Source: Moraxella sp. ZY210820 (GTDB taxonomy: Bacteria; Pseudomonadota; Gammaproteobacteria; Pseudomonadales; Moraxellaceae). Taken from it: DNA of 64,000 nt. The position numbers and the translations under genes are program-made. Under the pieces are notes generated by a model. That model did not search any database. It saw nothing but the letters and a program-made list of their open reading frames with translations, and was not told the origin of the DNA. The stretch covers positions 1,178,001-1,242,000 of the forward strand of contig NZ_CP089978.1 in NCBI RefSeq assembly GCF_030674635.1, written 5' to 3'. Shown piece by piece: positions 34,942 through 43,747 of the stretch. The first letter of the stretch is position 1. The number at the start of each line of letters is the position of its first letter.

Positions 34942-36462
34942 ATGTTACATCTTATCACAGGAACCCCGGGAAGTGGAAAGACTTTATACGCTGTTTATCT
35001 GATTGATAAACAAGAAATCGCAAATCAAAACGCATTAAAATACAATGCTAAGATTTATGCTGAAAATAAAAAACTAATACAAGACAATGAGTTACAACAC
35101 TATTTTAACGCTTATACTTATTTCTCAAAAATCACAAAACAACAAGAAACAGTATACTTTGATGATGATTACTTTGATTATTTTGCAGATGAACAACGAA
35201 AAGAAAACATCTTTTTAGACATTAAATTTTATAATGGCATTTGTAAAAATATACAAGAAGATTTATCGATTAATCTCAAACAGTTAAAATATGTACGCCA
35301 TATTTACGCCAATATTGACGGTTTAAAGGTGGACAATGTAAGAGAAATTGAGATAGATTGGCGTAAATGTCCAGACGGCTCAATTATTTTTTATGATGAA
35401 ATTCAATTACTTGATGAGTATGCTTGTGAGAATAAAAAAGATGAAAAGGGCATAATCAAGTACTTAACTGTACATCGACATCGTGCATTTGACATTTACG
35501 GCATTACCCAGTTCCCTAGATTGGTGCATACTGGATTTAGGGACGTTGTAGGCTTGCATTATCATCTACATAGGGGGTGGGGTGCAAAATCTGCTACGGT
35601 TTATGTGTGGGCAAACTGTAGAGAAAAACCGAACTCACTTGGCAACAAGTGGACAGCGGAACGAGATTTTAGATTTAACTATCCTAAGCGATTGTATGAA
35701 GTTTATGAGTCTGCAACGGCTGATACACACAAATTCCGTATTCCGTACAAATTCTTGCTCTTATTGTTAATACCGTTAGCAGGTTTGCTCATGGTTATTT
35801 ACGCACTATCAGGGGACAATAAAACGTTCTTTGATACGATTTATGGCGATGACAAAAAGAAAGACAAAACAACTGTAAAAGCGGATAAAGAGCAAATATC
35901 AACATCAATGACCGACAAAGAAATTCAAGATGTTTTAGCGGTTGCTTGCCAAAAAGATGAAAATAAGCAACTTCCAGAATGTTTAGAATATCAAGCTACC
36001 CTAGTAGCACAACAAGAAAAAACCACGCCACAAACGCAAAATATGAACAATCAGGCGATAAAATACGATATATCTAAGCCTTATGATGTTGATACATCAC
36101 AATTAGACTATCAAATTACTGAAAAACCGCTCTTAACGGGTTGTATTTTGTACGAAAAACAATGTAAATGCTACACACAGCAAGCGACTATTATCAAGAT
36201 GAGTTATCAAGACTGTAAACGTTATATTAGTGGCGATAGACCTTTTAACTATTTCAAACAGTCATCACAAGGCTATGATTACAGAAATGTGGACTACAGT
36301 AGTCAGAATGTGGAACAGTCTTTACAACAACCGCAACAGCTCTCAAATGATGTTGAAAAAGAGACAAAATCTAGCAGGGTTATCAATGCTGGCAATAATG
36401 CTGATTTCTTTGCAACTGAAAAAACCGAATTGATAGGAGTAACTAATGTCAATCATAGGTAA
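34942..36462 (+). CDS. zot: Zot/pI-like phage assembly ATPase
   Basis: 506-aa inner-membrane assembly protein. Walker A GTPGSGKT (residues 7-14), Walker B IIFYDE (148-153), then a single membrane segment (about 271-289). The periplasmic C-terminus has four or more Cys (CILYEKQCKCYTQQ near residue 400). This is the standard zonula occludens toxin/pI layout; in phage biology it powers virion extrusion. The last residues IGVTNVNHR overlap the following gene by 17 nt. Confidence 0.93.
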   Translation: MLHLITGTPGSGKTLYAVYLIDKQEIANQNALKYNAKIYAENKKLIQDNELQHYFNAYTYFSKITKQQETVYFDDDYFDYFADEQRKENIFLDIKFYNGICKNIQEDLSINLKQLKYVRHIYANIDGLKVDNVREIEIDWRKCPDGSIIFYDEIQLLDEYACENKKDEKGIIKYLTVHRHRAFDIYGITQFPRLVHTGFRDVVGLHYHLHRGWGAKSATVYVWANCREKPNSLGNKWTAERDFRFNYPKRLYEVYESATADTHKFRIPYKFLLLLLIPLAGLLMVIYALSGDNKTFFDTIYGDDKKKDKTTVKADKEQISTSMTDKEIQDVLAVACQKDENKQLPECLEYQATLVAQQEKTTPQTQNMNNQAIKYDISKPYDVDTSQLDYQITEKPLLTGCILYEKQCKCYTQQATIIKMSYQDCKRYISGDRPFNYFKQSSQGYDYRNVDYSSQNVEQSLQQPQQLSNDVEKETKSSRVINAGNNADFFATEKTELIGVTNVNHR

Positions 36463-36631
36463 TTTTATTTATTGCTCTTTTTGCGATTTTCCAAATGATT
36501 TTTCTAATTCATCATGTTTACATTGTGATTATGAATTGGATAAACATTGTTTGATATGTGGAGATTGTGAAAAAGAATTAACAGATGATGATATTTGTTT
36601 AGTATGCTTAATTGGAGTAACGAATGTCAAT
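36430..36631 (+). repeat. Direct repeat pair (24 bp, 21 matching) around a start codon
   Basis: Copies at 36430-36453 and 36608-36631 share the core GGAGTAAC.AATGTCAAT, which includes ribosome site and ATG. As a result both Zot and the 62-aa protein contain IGVTNVN at or near the C-terminus, and both small proteins begin MSI. The unit between the copies is 178 bp. Confidence 0.85.
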
Positions 36632-36634
36632 TAA
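36446..36634 (+). CDS. Cys-rich putative double zinc-ribbon protein, post-zot cargo gene
   Basis: 62-aa protein with nine Cys: C10-x2-C13, C24-x2-C27, C35-x2-C38-x2-C41 and C51-x2-C54, as in tandem zinc ribbons or knuckles. Acidic and without a membrane segment. The start ATG has GGAG upstream. It overlaps zot by 17 nt and the next gene by 11 nt. Not a known virion component; it lies where CTXphi carries ctxAB. Function unknown. Confidence 0.7.
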   Translation: MSIIGNFIYCSFCDFPNDFSNSSCLHCDYELDKHCLICGDCEKELTDDDICLVCLIGVTNVN

Positions 36635-36806
36635 TACTTGTAAAATCAATGAAATACCCGAAAAGGTACTCAATGATACTTTAGATGTCATGATTTTATT
36701 GTCTATGTCATGGTTTGGTATAGGCTTGATGTTTGGCTTTTGGCTATTTTTTATGATTGGTTCTAGGTTTAAATTAAAAAAATGTGATTGTTCTCAATCA
36801 ATTTGA
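36624..36806 (+). CDS. Hypothetical small membrane protein, post-zot
   Basis: 60-aa protein with one strong membrane segment (residues about 23-45, ILLSMSWFGIGLMFGFWLFF) and a short C-terminal tail with KKCDC. Ribosome site GGAG is part of the duplicated 24-bp junction. Last gene before the phage terminator. Unknown function. Confidence 0.65.
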   Translation: MSINTCKINEIPEKVLNDTLDVMILLSMSWFGIGLMFGFWLFFMIGSRFKLKKCDCSQSI

Positions 36807-36809
36807 ATT

Positions 36810-36837
36810 AAAAAAGCGGGAATGGAACCGCTTTTTT
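36810..36837 (+). terminator. Phage operon terminator
   Basis: Perfect 10-bp stem AAAAAAGCGG / CCGCTTTTTT with an 8-nt loop, directly after the last phage gene. Confidence 0.9.
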
Positions 36838-37258
36838 AATGTCTTAACAAAATTAATACATATCAAAATGTATATTTTATAACCAAAATATAATAAACAA
36901 ATAAATAATTTAAATTATCAAAAAGATAAAAAATAAAATCAACTGCTCAAATAATATTCATACTCTAAAAATCATCATTCATTTAAATACTATTGTTATT
37001 TATTGAAAATCTATATAAATTAACTATTTACCATTTCGCATAATATATATTATGTTAAATAAAATATTGTTTTAAATTGTTTTAATTAAATCTAGCCATT
37101 GCTAGTATTGAGATATAAAAACTGAGTTTTCTATATAGTTTATTTATTATCAAAATGAACTAAGCATATTTGACCAAATTTTATATCAATAAAATATGAA
37201 TATAAACTGTTAAAATCAGGTACAATATAAACATTTTAATTATTCTTGATGATGACTT
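36838..37258. other. Non-coding A+T-rich right end of prophage, dif and purM leader
   Basis: No gene seen on either strand. 36838-37032 is A+T-rich phage DNA with no evident signal, 37033-37060 is dif, and 37061-37258 is the purM upstream region, where TACAAT at 37220-37225 is a possible -10 box. Confidence 0.6.
37033..37060 (+). other. dif: dif site / prophage attR (XerCD)
   Basis: 28-bp site: XerC arm ATTTCGCATAA (37033-37043), centre TATATA, XerD arm TTATGTTAAAT (37050-37060). The arms match the gammaproteobacterial dif consensus; the XerD arm equals that of E. coli dif. After integration the phage XerC arm joined to the chromosomal centre and XerD arm keeps a complete dif. This suggests the locus is near the replication terminus. 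Confidence 0.9.
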
Positions 37259-38314
37259 ATGAGCAATTCTACTGGTTTAAGTTATAAAGACGCTGGTGTT
37301 GATATTGAAGCTGGCGATGCCCTAGTTGAGCGTATTAAATCTGTGGCAAAACGTACAACTCGCCCTGAAGTTATGGGTGGTTTGGGTGGTTTTGGTGCAT
37401 TGTGCAAAATTCCTAAAGGTTATGAAGAACCTGTTTTAGTTTCTGGGACTGATGGTGTTGGTACTAAATTACGCCTTGCCCTAAACTTAAATAAACATGA
37501 TACCATTGGTCAAGATTTAGTCGCAATGTGTGTCAATGATTTATTGGTTACAGGTGCTGAGCCTTTATTTTTCTTAGATTATTATGCAACTGGTCATTTA
37601 AATATAGATGTTGCTGCTAATGTTGTTGCAGGTATTGGTAAAGGCTGTGAGTTAGCTGGCTGTGCATTAGTTGGTGGTGAAACTGCTGAAATGCCAGGTA
37701 TGTATGAAGGCGAAGATTATGATTTAGCAGGCTTTGCTGTAGGCGTAGTTGAAGCAAGTAAAATTATTGATGGTTCAAAAGTAAAAGCTGGTGATGTATT
37801 AATCGGTTTGGCTTCAAGTGGTGTACATTCAAATGGTTATTCATTGGTGCGTAAAATCATTGAAGTAAAAAATATTGATTTAAATACAGAACTTAATGGT
37901 CAAAAATTAAGTGATTTGGTGATGGAACCAACTCGTATTTATGTAAAACCAGTTTTGGAATTATGTAAGCAAGTTGATGTTCATGCGATGGCTCATATTA
38001 CAGGTGGTGGTTTACCAGGTAATGTGCCACGTGTATTACCAGATGGTTTGCGTGCAACGATTGATGAAAGTTCATGGACTTGGTCGCCATTGTTCAAATT
38101 CTTACAAGAACAAGGTCAAGTTGAACAATTTGAAATGTACCGCACTTTCAACTGTGGCGTGGGTATGGTGATTGCAGTTGATGCAAGCGAAGCTCAAAAA
38201 GCTATTGATATTTTAACTGCTCAAGGCGAGAAAGCATGGAAAATCGGTCAAATTGATACCGATGAACAATCAGTCAAAGGTGCTGATGAAAAAATCCGTG
38301 TGGTATTTGCATAA
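37259..38314 (+). CDS. purM: Phosphoribosylformylglycinamidine cyclo-ligase PurM
   Basis: 351-aa AIR synthetase of purine synthesis. Seen: [21 protein letters not shown] at the N-terminus, [49 protein letters not shown] and [16 protein letters not shown]. Full length. purN begins at the base after its stop codon, so the two are one operon. Confidence 0.97.
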   Translation: MSNSTGLSYKDAGVDIEAGDALVERIKSVAKRTTRPEVMGGLGGFGALCKIPKGYEEPVLVSGTDGVGTKLRLALNLNKHDTIGQDLVAMCVNDLLVTGAEPLFFLDYYATGHLNIDVAANVVAGIGKGCELAGCALVGGETAEMPGMYEGEDYDLAGFAVGVVEASKIIDGSKVKAGDVLIGLASSGVHSNGYSLVRKIIEVKNIDLNTELNGQKLSDLVMEPTRIYVKPVLELCKQVDVHAMAHITGGGLPGNVPRVLPDGLRATIDESSWTWSPLFKFLQEQGQVEQFEMYRTFNCGVGMVIAVDASEAQKAIDILTAQGEKAWKIGQIDTDEQSVKGADEKIRVVFA

Positions 38315-38959
38315 ATGAATATTGCTATTTTAGTTTCTGGTAATGGCAGTAATTTACAAGCCCTGATTGACTTCGGTCTTTCAGGGAAAATTGTTGGTGT
38401 ATTATCCAATCAAGCCAATGCTTATGCGTTAGAGCGTGCCAAAAATGCAGGTATTGCAACCGCTATTATTTCTCATAAAGACTTCCCTAATCGTGAAAGT
38501 TTTGATGAGCAAATGCACCAGCAATTACTCGCTTGGAATGTTGATTTAGTCGTACTCGCTGGATTCATGCGGATTTTAAGTGCAACTTTTGTTGAGCAAT
38601 GGTCTGGGAAAATGGTAAATATCCACCCTTCCCTATTACCCGCTTATAAAGGTATGCATACTCATCGACGTGTACTACATAGTGGAGATACTTTACATGG
38701 TTGTACAGTACATTTTGTTACGCCTGAATTAGACTCAGGTCAAGCAATTGCACAAGGCATATTACAAGTTAAACCACATGATGATGAAAATACTTTAGCA
38801 CAACGTGTTCATCAGATTGAGCATTTTATTTATCCACAAGTGGTTGAATGGATTTGTACGCAACAAGTAAATTATCAAACCTTTCATAATGATACAGCCC
38901 AAGTCTATTATCGCCAAAAGCCATTACTCAAACCTATTCTGTTTTATCAAGATGAATAG
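38315..38959 (+). CDS. purN: Phosphoribosylglycinamide formyltransferase PurN
   Basis: 214-aa GAR transformylase using 10-formyl-THF. Seen: IAILVSGNGSNLQALID, VLAGFMRILS, NIHPSLLPAYKGMHTHRRVL with the catalytic N-x-H-P element, and HGCTVHFVTPELDSGQAI including the second catalytic Asp. Its start directly abuts the purM stop. Confidence 0.96.
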   Translation: MNIAILVSGNGSNLQALIDFGLSGKIVGVLSNQANAYALERAKNAGIATAIISHKDFPNRESFDEQMHQQLLAWNVDLVVLAGFMRILSATFVEQWSGKMVNIHPSLLPAYKGMHTHRRVLHSGDTLHGCTVHFVTPELDSGQAIAQGILQVKPHDDENTLAQRVHQIEHFIYPQVVEWICTQQVNYQTFHNDTAQVYYRQKPLLKPILFYQDE

Positions 38960-39070
38960 TTGGGATTTATGCTAACTTATTGATAATATTTAGATTGATT
39001 ATATAGAGGAGTATTTCGTACCCTTACATAATCAACTATTGATATAAAGTTAAAAATTATCCAATATAGC

Positions 39071-40564
39071 CTAAATTTTCAACTTATATTCATCTTGCAT
39101 TTGTTTAAGTCGTTGCTCTATTTTAGTTTTTAAGCTCTGATTATTTATATCTTGTAATAAACGTTGAGCATGTAATAGCGATTTTATTCCCTGTTCTTCT
39201 TTCCCTGTCCAAAATTCTTGTTCTGCTCGATAATGTAATGCTTGTACTGTTTTAATTGATTGCTCTAATTGAGAATGATATTCAACAGCTTGTTGTAATA
39301 ACTGCCAAGCAAATACATCTCTAGGATTTTTCTTACTAAAGGGTTGAACAATCTGTTGTGCTTCCATACCACGTTGTTGTAAAATCAAAATTTGTGCTAA
39401 TTTATAAGCCAATGCTCTATTCTCAGGCATAATCAACCATTGTGTACGCATTAAACGCTCTGCTTGCACATATTGCTTTTGAGCAATTAGTAAATCTGCA
39501 GTTAATAAATGATATAAAGGATGTTGTTGATATTCTTTAGAAATGTTTTTGCGAATATCATCAGCTTTTTGCCATTCATTCTTTTGTAAATAATATGCTA
39601 TTAATGCTAAACGAGCAGAATGGTTATTCTGATTGGATAATTCTTTCAATTGTATTTCAGAAATTTTTTTTGTCAATACTGCGGTATAATATTGAATCAG
39701 TTGAAAATGTTCATCTTGATATTGAATTTTATGTCTTAATTGTGGAAATTGATTAGCACGTAAACGAGCTTCACTAATACGCTCACTCGTTAATGGATGT
39801 GTCAGCCAAAATTCAGGTAAATAACCAATTTGTGGACTTTTACGTTGCATAGTTTCAAAAAAATTCGCCATATGATGTGGGTCATAACCTGCACTATACA
39901 AATATTGCATACCAATACGGTCAGCTTCCCGTTCTTGGTCTCGGCTATAGCTGAGTTGTTTATCTAACAATACAGATTGAGTTCCCATCATTACCGCAGT
40001 TCCTGCTTCGGCATCTTGACTAGCCACTGCTGCCCCAACTAATATCCCTGCTAAAGCTAATAATCTCTGCCCTTTAAATGCTTCTTTTGAACGACTATAA
40101 TGTCTTTGACTTACATGAGCTACTTCATGTGCCATAACACCTGCAATATCGCCCATATTTTTAGCAGAATGAATTAGACCAGTATTGATAGCAAATAATC
40201 CTCCAGGAACGGCAAAGGCATTAATTTGTGGGTCATTAATTAACAATAAAGCAATTGGTTCTCCTAGTTGGCTTTGACTTAGAATGTGGGAAAAGATTGA
40301 CATCATCTGGTCTTCTAACCATACATTTTCCAATAATGGCATTTGTCGATGTATTTGACGATATACTTTTTCACCAATTAAACGTTCCTGATTAAGCTCT
40401 AAAATACTCACTCCACCACTAATATCGACAACTGAAGGAATGGCTTGAATATGCTGATGGTTAAAATGGATTGGTGTATGTGCAGTAACAGACATACTTT
40501 GGCTTATTATCAATGTAGCTAAACATAAACAACTTAATTTTTTATTTAATATCAGTGATTTCAT
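39071..40564 (-). CDS. M48 family metalloprotease with TPR region (BepA-like)
   Basis: 497-aa exported zinc protease. Signal peptide over residues 1 to about 28 (VTAHT). HExxH active site in VMAHEVAHVSQRH (about residue 145), with the third ligand region in SRDQEREADRIGMQYL near 210. The C-terminal 200 residues are TPR-like helices. E. coli BepA has the same two-part layout and helps assemble or degrade the LPS transport protein LptD. Full length for the family. Confidence 0.88.
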   Translation of the reverse strand: MKSLILNKKLSCLCLATLIISQSMSVTAHTPIHFNHQHIQAIPSVVDISGGVSILELNQERLIGEKVYRQIHRQMPLLENVWLEDQMMSIFSHILSQSQLGEPIALLLINDPQINAFAVPGGLFAINTGLIHSAKNMGDIAGVMAHEVAHVSQRHYSRSKEAFKGQRLLALAGILVGAAVASQDAEAGTAVMMGTQSVLLDKQLSYSRDQEREADRIGMQYLYSAGYDPHHMANFFETMQRKSPQIGYLPEFWLTHPLTSERISEARLRANQFPQLRHKIQYQDEHFQLIQYYTAVLTKKISEIQLKELSNQNNHSARLALIAYYLQKNEWQKADDIRKNISKEYQQHPLYHLLTADLLIAQKQYVQAERLMRTQWLIMPENRALAYKLAQILILQQRGMEAQQIVQPFSKKNPRDVFAWQLLQQAVEYHSQLEQSIKTVQALHYRAEQEFWTGKEEQGIKSLLHAQRLLQDINNQSLKTKIEQRLKQMQDEYKLKI

Positions 40565-40705
40565 TTTATACCTATTAGATATATAAAATTTTGACTAAGT
40601 TTAGCATAAAATAATATTGTAAATCATGAATATCATATTCATATTGTATTATTTTGCATATCTTATTGAATGTTTATGTAAATTATTATCATTATGGTTT
40701 AAATA

Positions 40706-40738
40706 AAAATAGCACCCTAATGACTAGAGTGCTATTTT
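40706..40738 (-). terminator. rpsA terminator
   Basis: Perfect 10-bp stem AAAATAGCAC / GTGCTATTTT with a 13-nt loop just after rpsA. It lies at the second edge of the inversion proposed in the findings. Confidence 0.85.
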
Positions 40739-40768
40739 ATAATCAGTAAAGATTAAATCAACACAGCA

Positions 40769-42448
40769 TTAGTTATCTTGTTGTTGAGCTTTAATCAAAT
40801 CACCAATTGTTTTTGGACCATTGTTTTGAGCAGCTGGTTGTGCTTGAACTTTAGCAATCGCTTCTTTAGCTTCTGCTTCATCTTTTGCTTTAATTGACAA
40901 ATTGATTGTACGAGATTTACGATCAATATTTACAATCTTCGCTTCAACTTCTTGACCAACTTCTAAGAATTTAGTCGCATCTTCAACACGGTCGCTATTG
41001 ATTTCAGATGCTTTTAATTGAGCTTCAACTTCATCAGCCAATTTAACAGTTGCACCTTTTGCATCAACAGCAGTTACAGTACCCTTAACTAAAGCACCAC
41101 GCTCAACAGAACCTACATAGTTTGTGAATGGGTCGCTATTTAATTGCTTAATACCTAAAGAAATACGGTTTGCTTCAGCATCTACAGAAAGAATAACTGC
41201 TTCAACTGTATCACCTTTCTTATAACGACGAATTGCTTCTTCACCTGCTTCATTCCAAGAAATGTCAGATAAGTGAACTAAACCATCAATACCACCTTCT
41301 AAACCGATAAAGATACCGAAGTCAGTGATTGATTTGATTGTACCAGATACTTTGTCATTCTTGTTGTGAGATTTTGCAAACTCTTCCCAAGGATTCGCAC
41401 GAGTTTGTTTAATACCTAAAGAAATACGACGACGTTCTTCATCAATTTCAAGTACCATTACATCAACTTCATCACCAATTTGAACAACTTTAGATGGGTG
41501 GATGTTTTTGTTTGTGTGATCCATTTCAGAAACGTGAACTAAACCTTCAACACCTTCTGCGATTTCAGCAAAACAACCATAGTCAGTTAAGTTCGTTACA
41601 CGAGCTTTAACGATAGAACCTTTTGGATAGTTGTTCATAATCGCTAACCATGGGTCTTCACCTAATTGTTTAAGACCTAAAGAAACACGGCTACGATCAC
41701 GGTCGAATTTCAATACTTTAACTGTAACTTCTTGATTTACTTCAACTACTTCTGATGGGTGCTTGATACGTTTCCAAGCCATATCAGTAATGTGTAATAA
41801 ACCATCGATACCACCTAAATCAACAAACGCACCGTAGTCAGTTAAGTTTTTGATTGTACCAGTAACAATTTGACCTTCCTCAAGTTTTGCTAATAATTCA
41901 GCACGATCAGCAGAAGATTCTTGAGTCATCACTTCACGGCGAGATACAACAACGTTATTACGTTTTGCATCAAGTTTAATGATTTTGAACTCTAACTCTT
42001 TACCTTCTAAGTGAGCTGTATCACGAATAGGACGTACATCAACTAAAGAGCCTGGTAAGAATGCACGTACAAGACCGATATCAACAGTGAAACCACCTTT
42101 GACTTTACCAGAGATAAGACCTGTAACGATTTCGCCACTTTCAGCGATTTTTTCCAATTTAGTCCAAGTCTCAGCACGTTTAGCTTTTTCACGTGATAAG
42201 ACAGTTTGCCCCATACCATTGTCAAGCTGTTCAACTACAACATCAACTTTGTCGCCAATCGCAACTTCTAACTCACGTTGTTCGTTTAAAAATTCAGCAC
42301 GATCAACAACACCTTCAGATTTAAGACCTGTATCAACGGTTACTTTTTCATCATCGATACGAACAACAGTACCAGTAATAACGGCACCTTTCTCAATATC
42401 TAGGTTTAATTCACTTTGTTCAAAGAGGGCTGCAAAAGATTCGGTCAT
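40769..42448 (-). CDS. rpsA: 30S ribosomal protein S1
   Basis: 559-aa protein with six S1 RNA-binding repeats. Repeat signatures [31 protein letters not shown] (split: [14 protein letters not shown]), [19 protein letters not shown] and [21 protein letters not shown] are clear. Normal length. S1 brings mRNA to the ribosome. It follows cmk as usual, but ihfB does not follow it here. Confidence 0.98.
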   Translation of the reverse strand: MTESFAALFEQSELNLDIEKGAVITGTVVRIDDEKVTVDTGLKSEGVVDRAEFLNEQRELEVAIGDKVDVVVEQLDNGMGQTVLSREKAKRAETWTKLEKIAESGEIVTGLISGKVKGGFTVDIGLVRAFLPGSLVDVRPIRDTAHLEGKELEFKIIKLDAKRNNVVVSRREVMTQESSADRAELLAKLEEGQIVTGTIKNLTDYGAFVDLGGIDGLLHITDMAWKRIKHPSEVVEVNQEVTVKVLKFDRDRSRVSLGLKQLGEDPWLAIMNNYPKGSIVKARVTNLTDYGCFAEIAEGVEGLVHVSEMDHTNKNIHPSKVVQIGDEVDVMVLEIDEERRRISLGIKQTRANPWEEFAKSHNKNDKVSGTIKSITDFGIFIGLEGGIDGLVHLSDISWNEAGEEAIRRYKKGDTVEAVILSVDAEANRISLGIKQLNSDPFTNYVGSVERGALVKGTVTAVDAKGATVKLADEVEAQLKASEINSDRVEDATKFLEVGQEVEAKIVNIDRKSRTINLSIKAKDEAEAKEAIAKVQAQPAAQNNGPKTIGDLIKAQQQDN

Positions 42449-42555
42449 GTGATTTCCGATTTTATCAATAGCAATCTTAGAGTCGGTTAAGATTGGTTTA
42501 GGTTAAGTTTAATGACATTCTATAATCCGACCAGAATGAAACTAAACAGAAAAAC

Positions 42556-43230
42556 TTATTGACGTGATTGGATATAATCAATCATTTGTTGAAATACTTC
42601 ATCAACACTTAAATCAGAACTATCTATCAACAAGGCATCAGCAGCAGGTTTTAAAGGTGCTGTGATACGTTCCATATCACGTTTATCTCGCTCTTGAATT
42701 TGAGCTAAAATCTGCTCTATATTAGCATTTTGTCCAGCATTTTGCAACTGTTTAAAGCGTCTTTCCGCACGAGCTTCAGCAGATGCTGTGAGATAAATTT
42801 TGGCTTGAGCATTTGGAAAAACCACTGTTCCCATATCTCTACCGTCCGCTACAATACCTTGACCTTGTGCAAAATTTTGTTGGCGTGTTAAAAGTGCTGT
42901 ACGTAATTCAGGAATTACCGCTACTTTTGAGGCATAAGCACCCACTTGTTCATTTCGAATTAAATGACTAACATCTTTACCATTTAAATAAGTTAAAACA
43001 CCATCAGCAGTATTTTTAAACTTAATGTCTAAATGCTCAGCGATTTCTACAGCTTGCACTAATTGACTTTCTAATTTATCCAATAAATTTGCTTGAGACA
43101 AAGCTAAACCCAACAAGCGATAAATAGCCCCTGAATCCAGTAAATCATAACCATAATGTTGTGCTAATTTAGCAGCTAAAGTACCTTTACCTGAACCACT
43201 TGGCCCATCAATGGTAATAATCATTGTCAT
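42556..43230 (-). CDS. cmk: Cytidylate kinase
   Basis: 224-aa kinase that phosphorylates CMP/dCMP. P-loop GPSGSGKGT (residues 9-17), [12 protein letters not shown] near 32, [15 protein letters not shown] near 125 and RDKRDMER near 185. ATG 43230 has AGGA at normal spacing. Nine bp after tadA and upstream of rpsA. Confidence 0.97.
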   Translation of the reverse strand: MTMIITIDGPSGSGKGTLAAKLAQHYGYDLLDSGAIYRLLGLALSQANLLDKLESQLVQAVEIAEHLDIKFKNTADGVLTYLNGKDVSHLIRNEQVGAYASKVAVIPELRTALLTRQQNFAQGQGIVADGRDMGTVVFPNAQAKIYLTASAEARAERRFKQLQNAGQNANIEQILAQIQERDKRDMERITAPLKPAADALLIDSSDLSVDEVFQQMIDYIQSRQ

Positions 43231-43239
43231 ATCATTTTC

Positions 43240-43746
43240 CTAAGATGAATATAAACGTTTTTCTGCACGGCGTTGGCGAAAAAAATTACTGAGTTGTGTT
43301 GAACATTGTTGCTGTAAACACCCATGTTCATATTGAAAGCGGTGATTATAGTAACCATTTTCCAATAATTGTCTAGCACTGACTAATGAACCTGCTTTAG
43401 GTTCTGTGGTAGCAAAAACTACACGTTGCACACGAGCATGAATTAACGCTCCTACACACATAGTACATGGCTCAAGTGTTACATAAAGCGTGGTATCATC
43501 AGGTAAACGATAATTTTGTAATGCTTGACAAGCCTGTCTTAATGCCACAATCTCTGCGTGTGCTGTTGGGTCATGACTTGAAATAGGACAATTAAAACCT
43601 TGTCCTATCACCTGTCCTTGACTGACCAACACCGCACCAACAGGAATTTCGCCTTGCTGACTGGCTTGATGAGCCAAATCATAAGCCATTTGCATAAAAT
43701 ACTTATCGATTTGTTGTTGTTCATCAAGCAGATTAGTGTTTGTCAA
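43240..43746 (-). CDS. tadA: tRNA-specific adenosine deaminase TadA
   Basis: 168-aa zinc deaminase that makes inosine at the wobble base of tRNA-Arg(ACG). Active-site motif H63-A-E65 (TAHAEIVALR) and P93-C94-T-M-C97 zinc ligands (EPCTMCVGA). Length is normal. It starts 1 bp after the upstream enoyl-CoA hydratase-family gene ends, so they are cotranscribed. Confidence 0.95.
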   Translation of the reverse strand: MTNTNLLDEQQQIDKYFMQMAYDLAHQASQQGEIPVGAVLVSQGQVIGQGFNCPISSHDPTAHAEIVALRQACQALQNYRLPDDTTLYVTLEPCTMCVGALIHARVQRVVFATTEPKAGSLVSARQLLENGYYNHRFQYEHGCLQQQCSTQLSNFFRQRRAEKRLYSS

Positions 43747-43747
43747 T

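Larger units (their letters stand above)
29455..37043 (+). mobile_element. Filamentous (inovirus) prophage integrated at dif
   Basis: About 7,589 bp bounded by XerC-type cleavage points: left junction after the XerC arm at 29444-29454, right junction after the identical arm at 37033-37043. The gene order is typical of filamentous phage: attP and origin, repressor (minus strand), Rep, ssDNA-binding-type protein, small membrane ORFs, major coat, adsorption protein, DUF2523/pVI, Zot/pI, two extra genes, terminator. There is no integrase or transposase, consistent with use of host XerCD. All modules look intact, so production of virions is possible. Confidence 0.92.

Noticed and set aside
34942..36462. 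Zot as a secreted enterotoxin
   Set aside because: The Zot domain with Walker motifs and a membrane segment in this gene order is the phage assembly ATPase. Nothing in the sequence supports a toxin role.
42087..42452. 121-aa plus-strand frame opposite rpsA
   Set aside because: It lies wholly antisense to the S1 repeats, is Ser/Thr/Pro-rich by codon mirror effect and has no start context.
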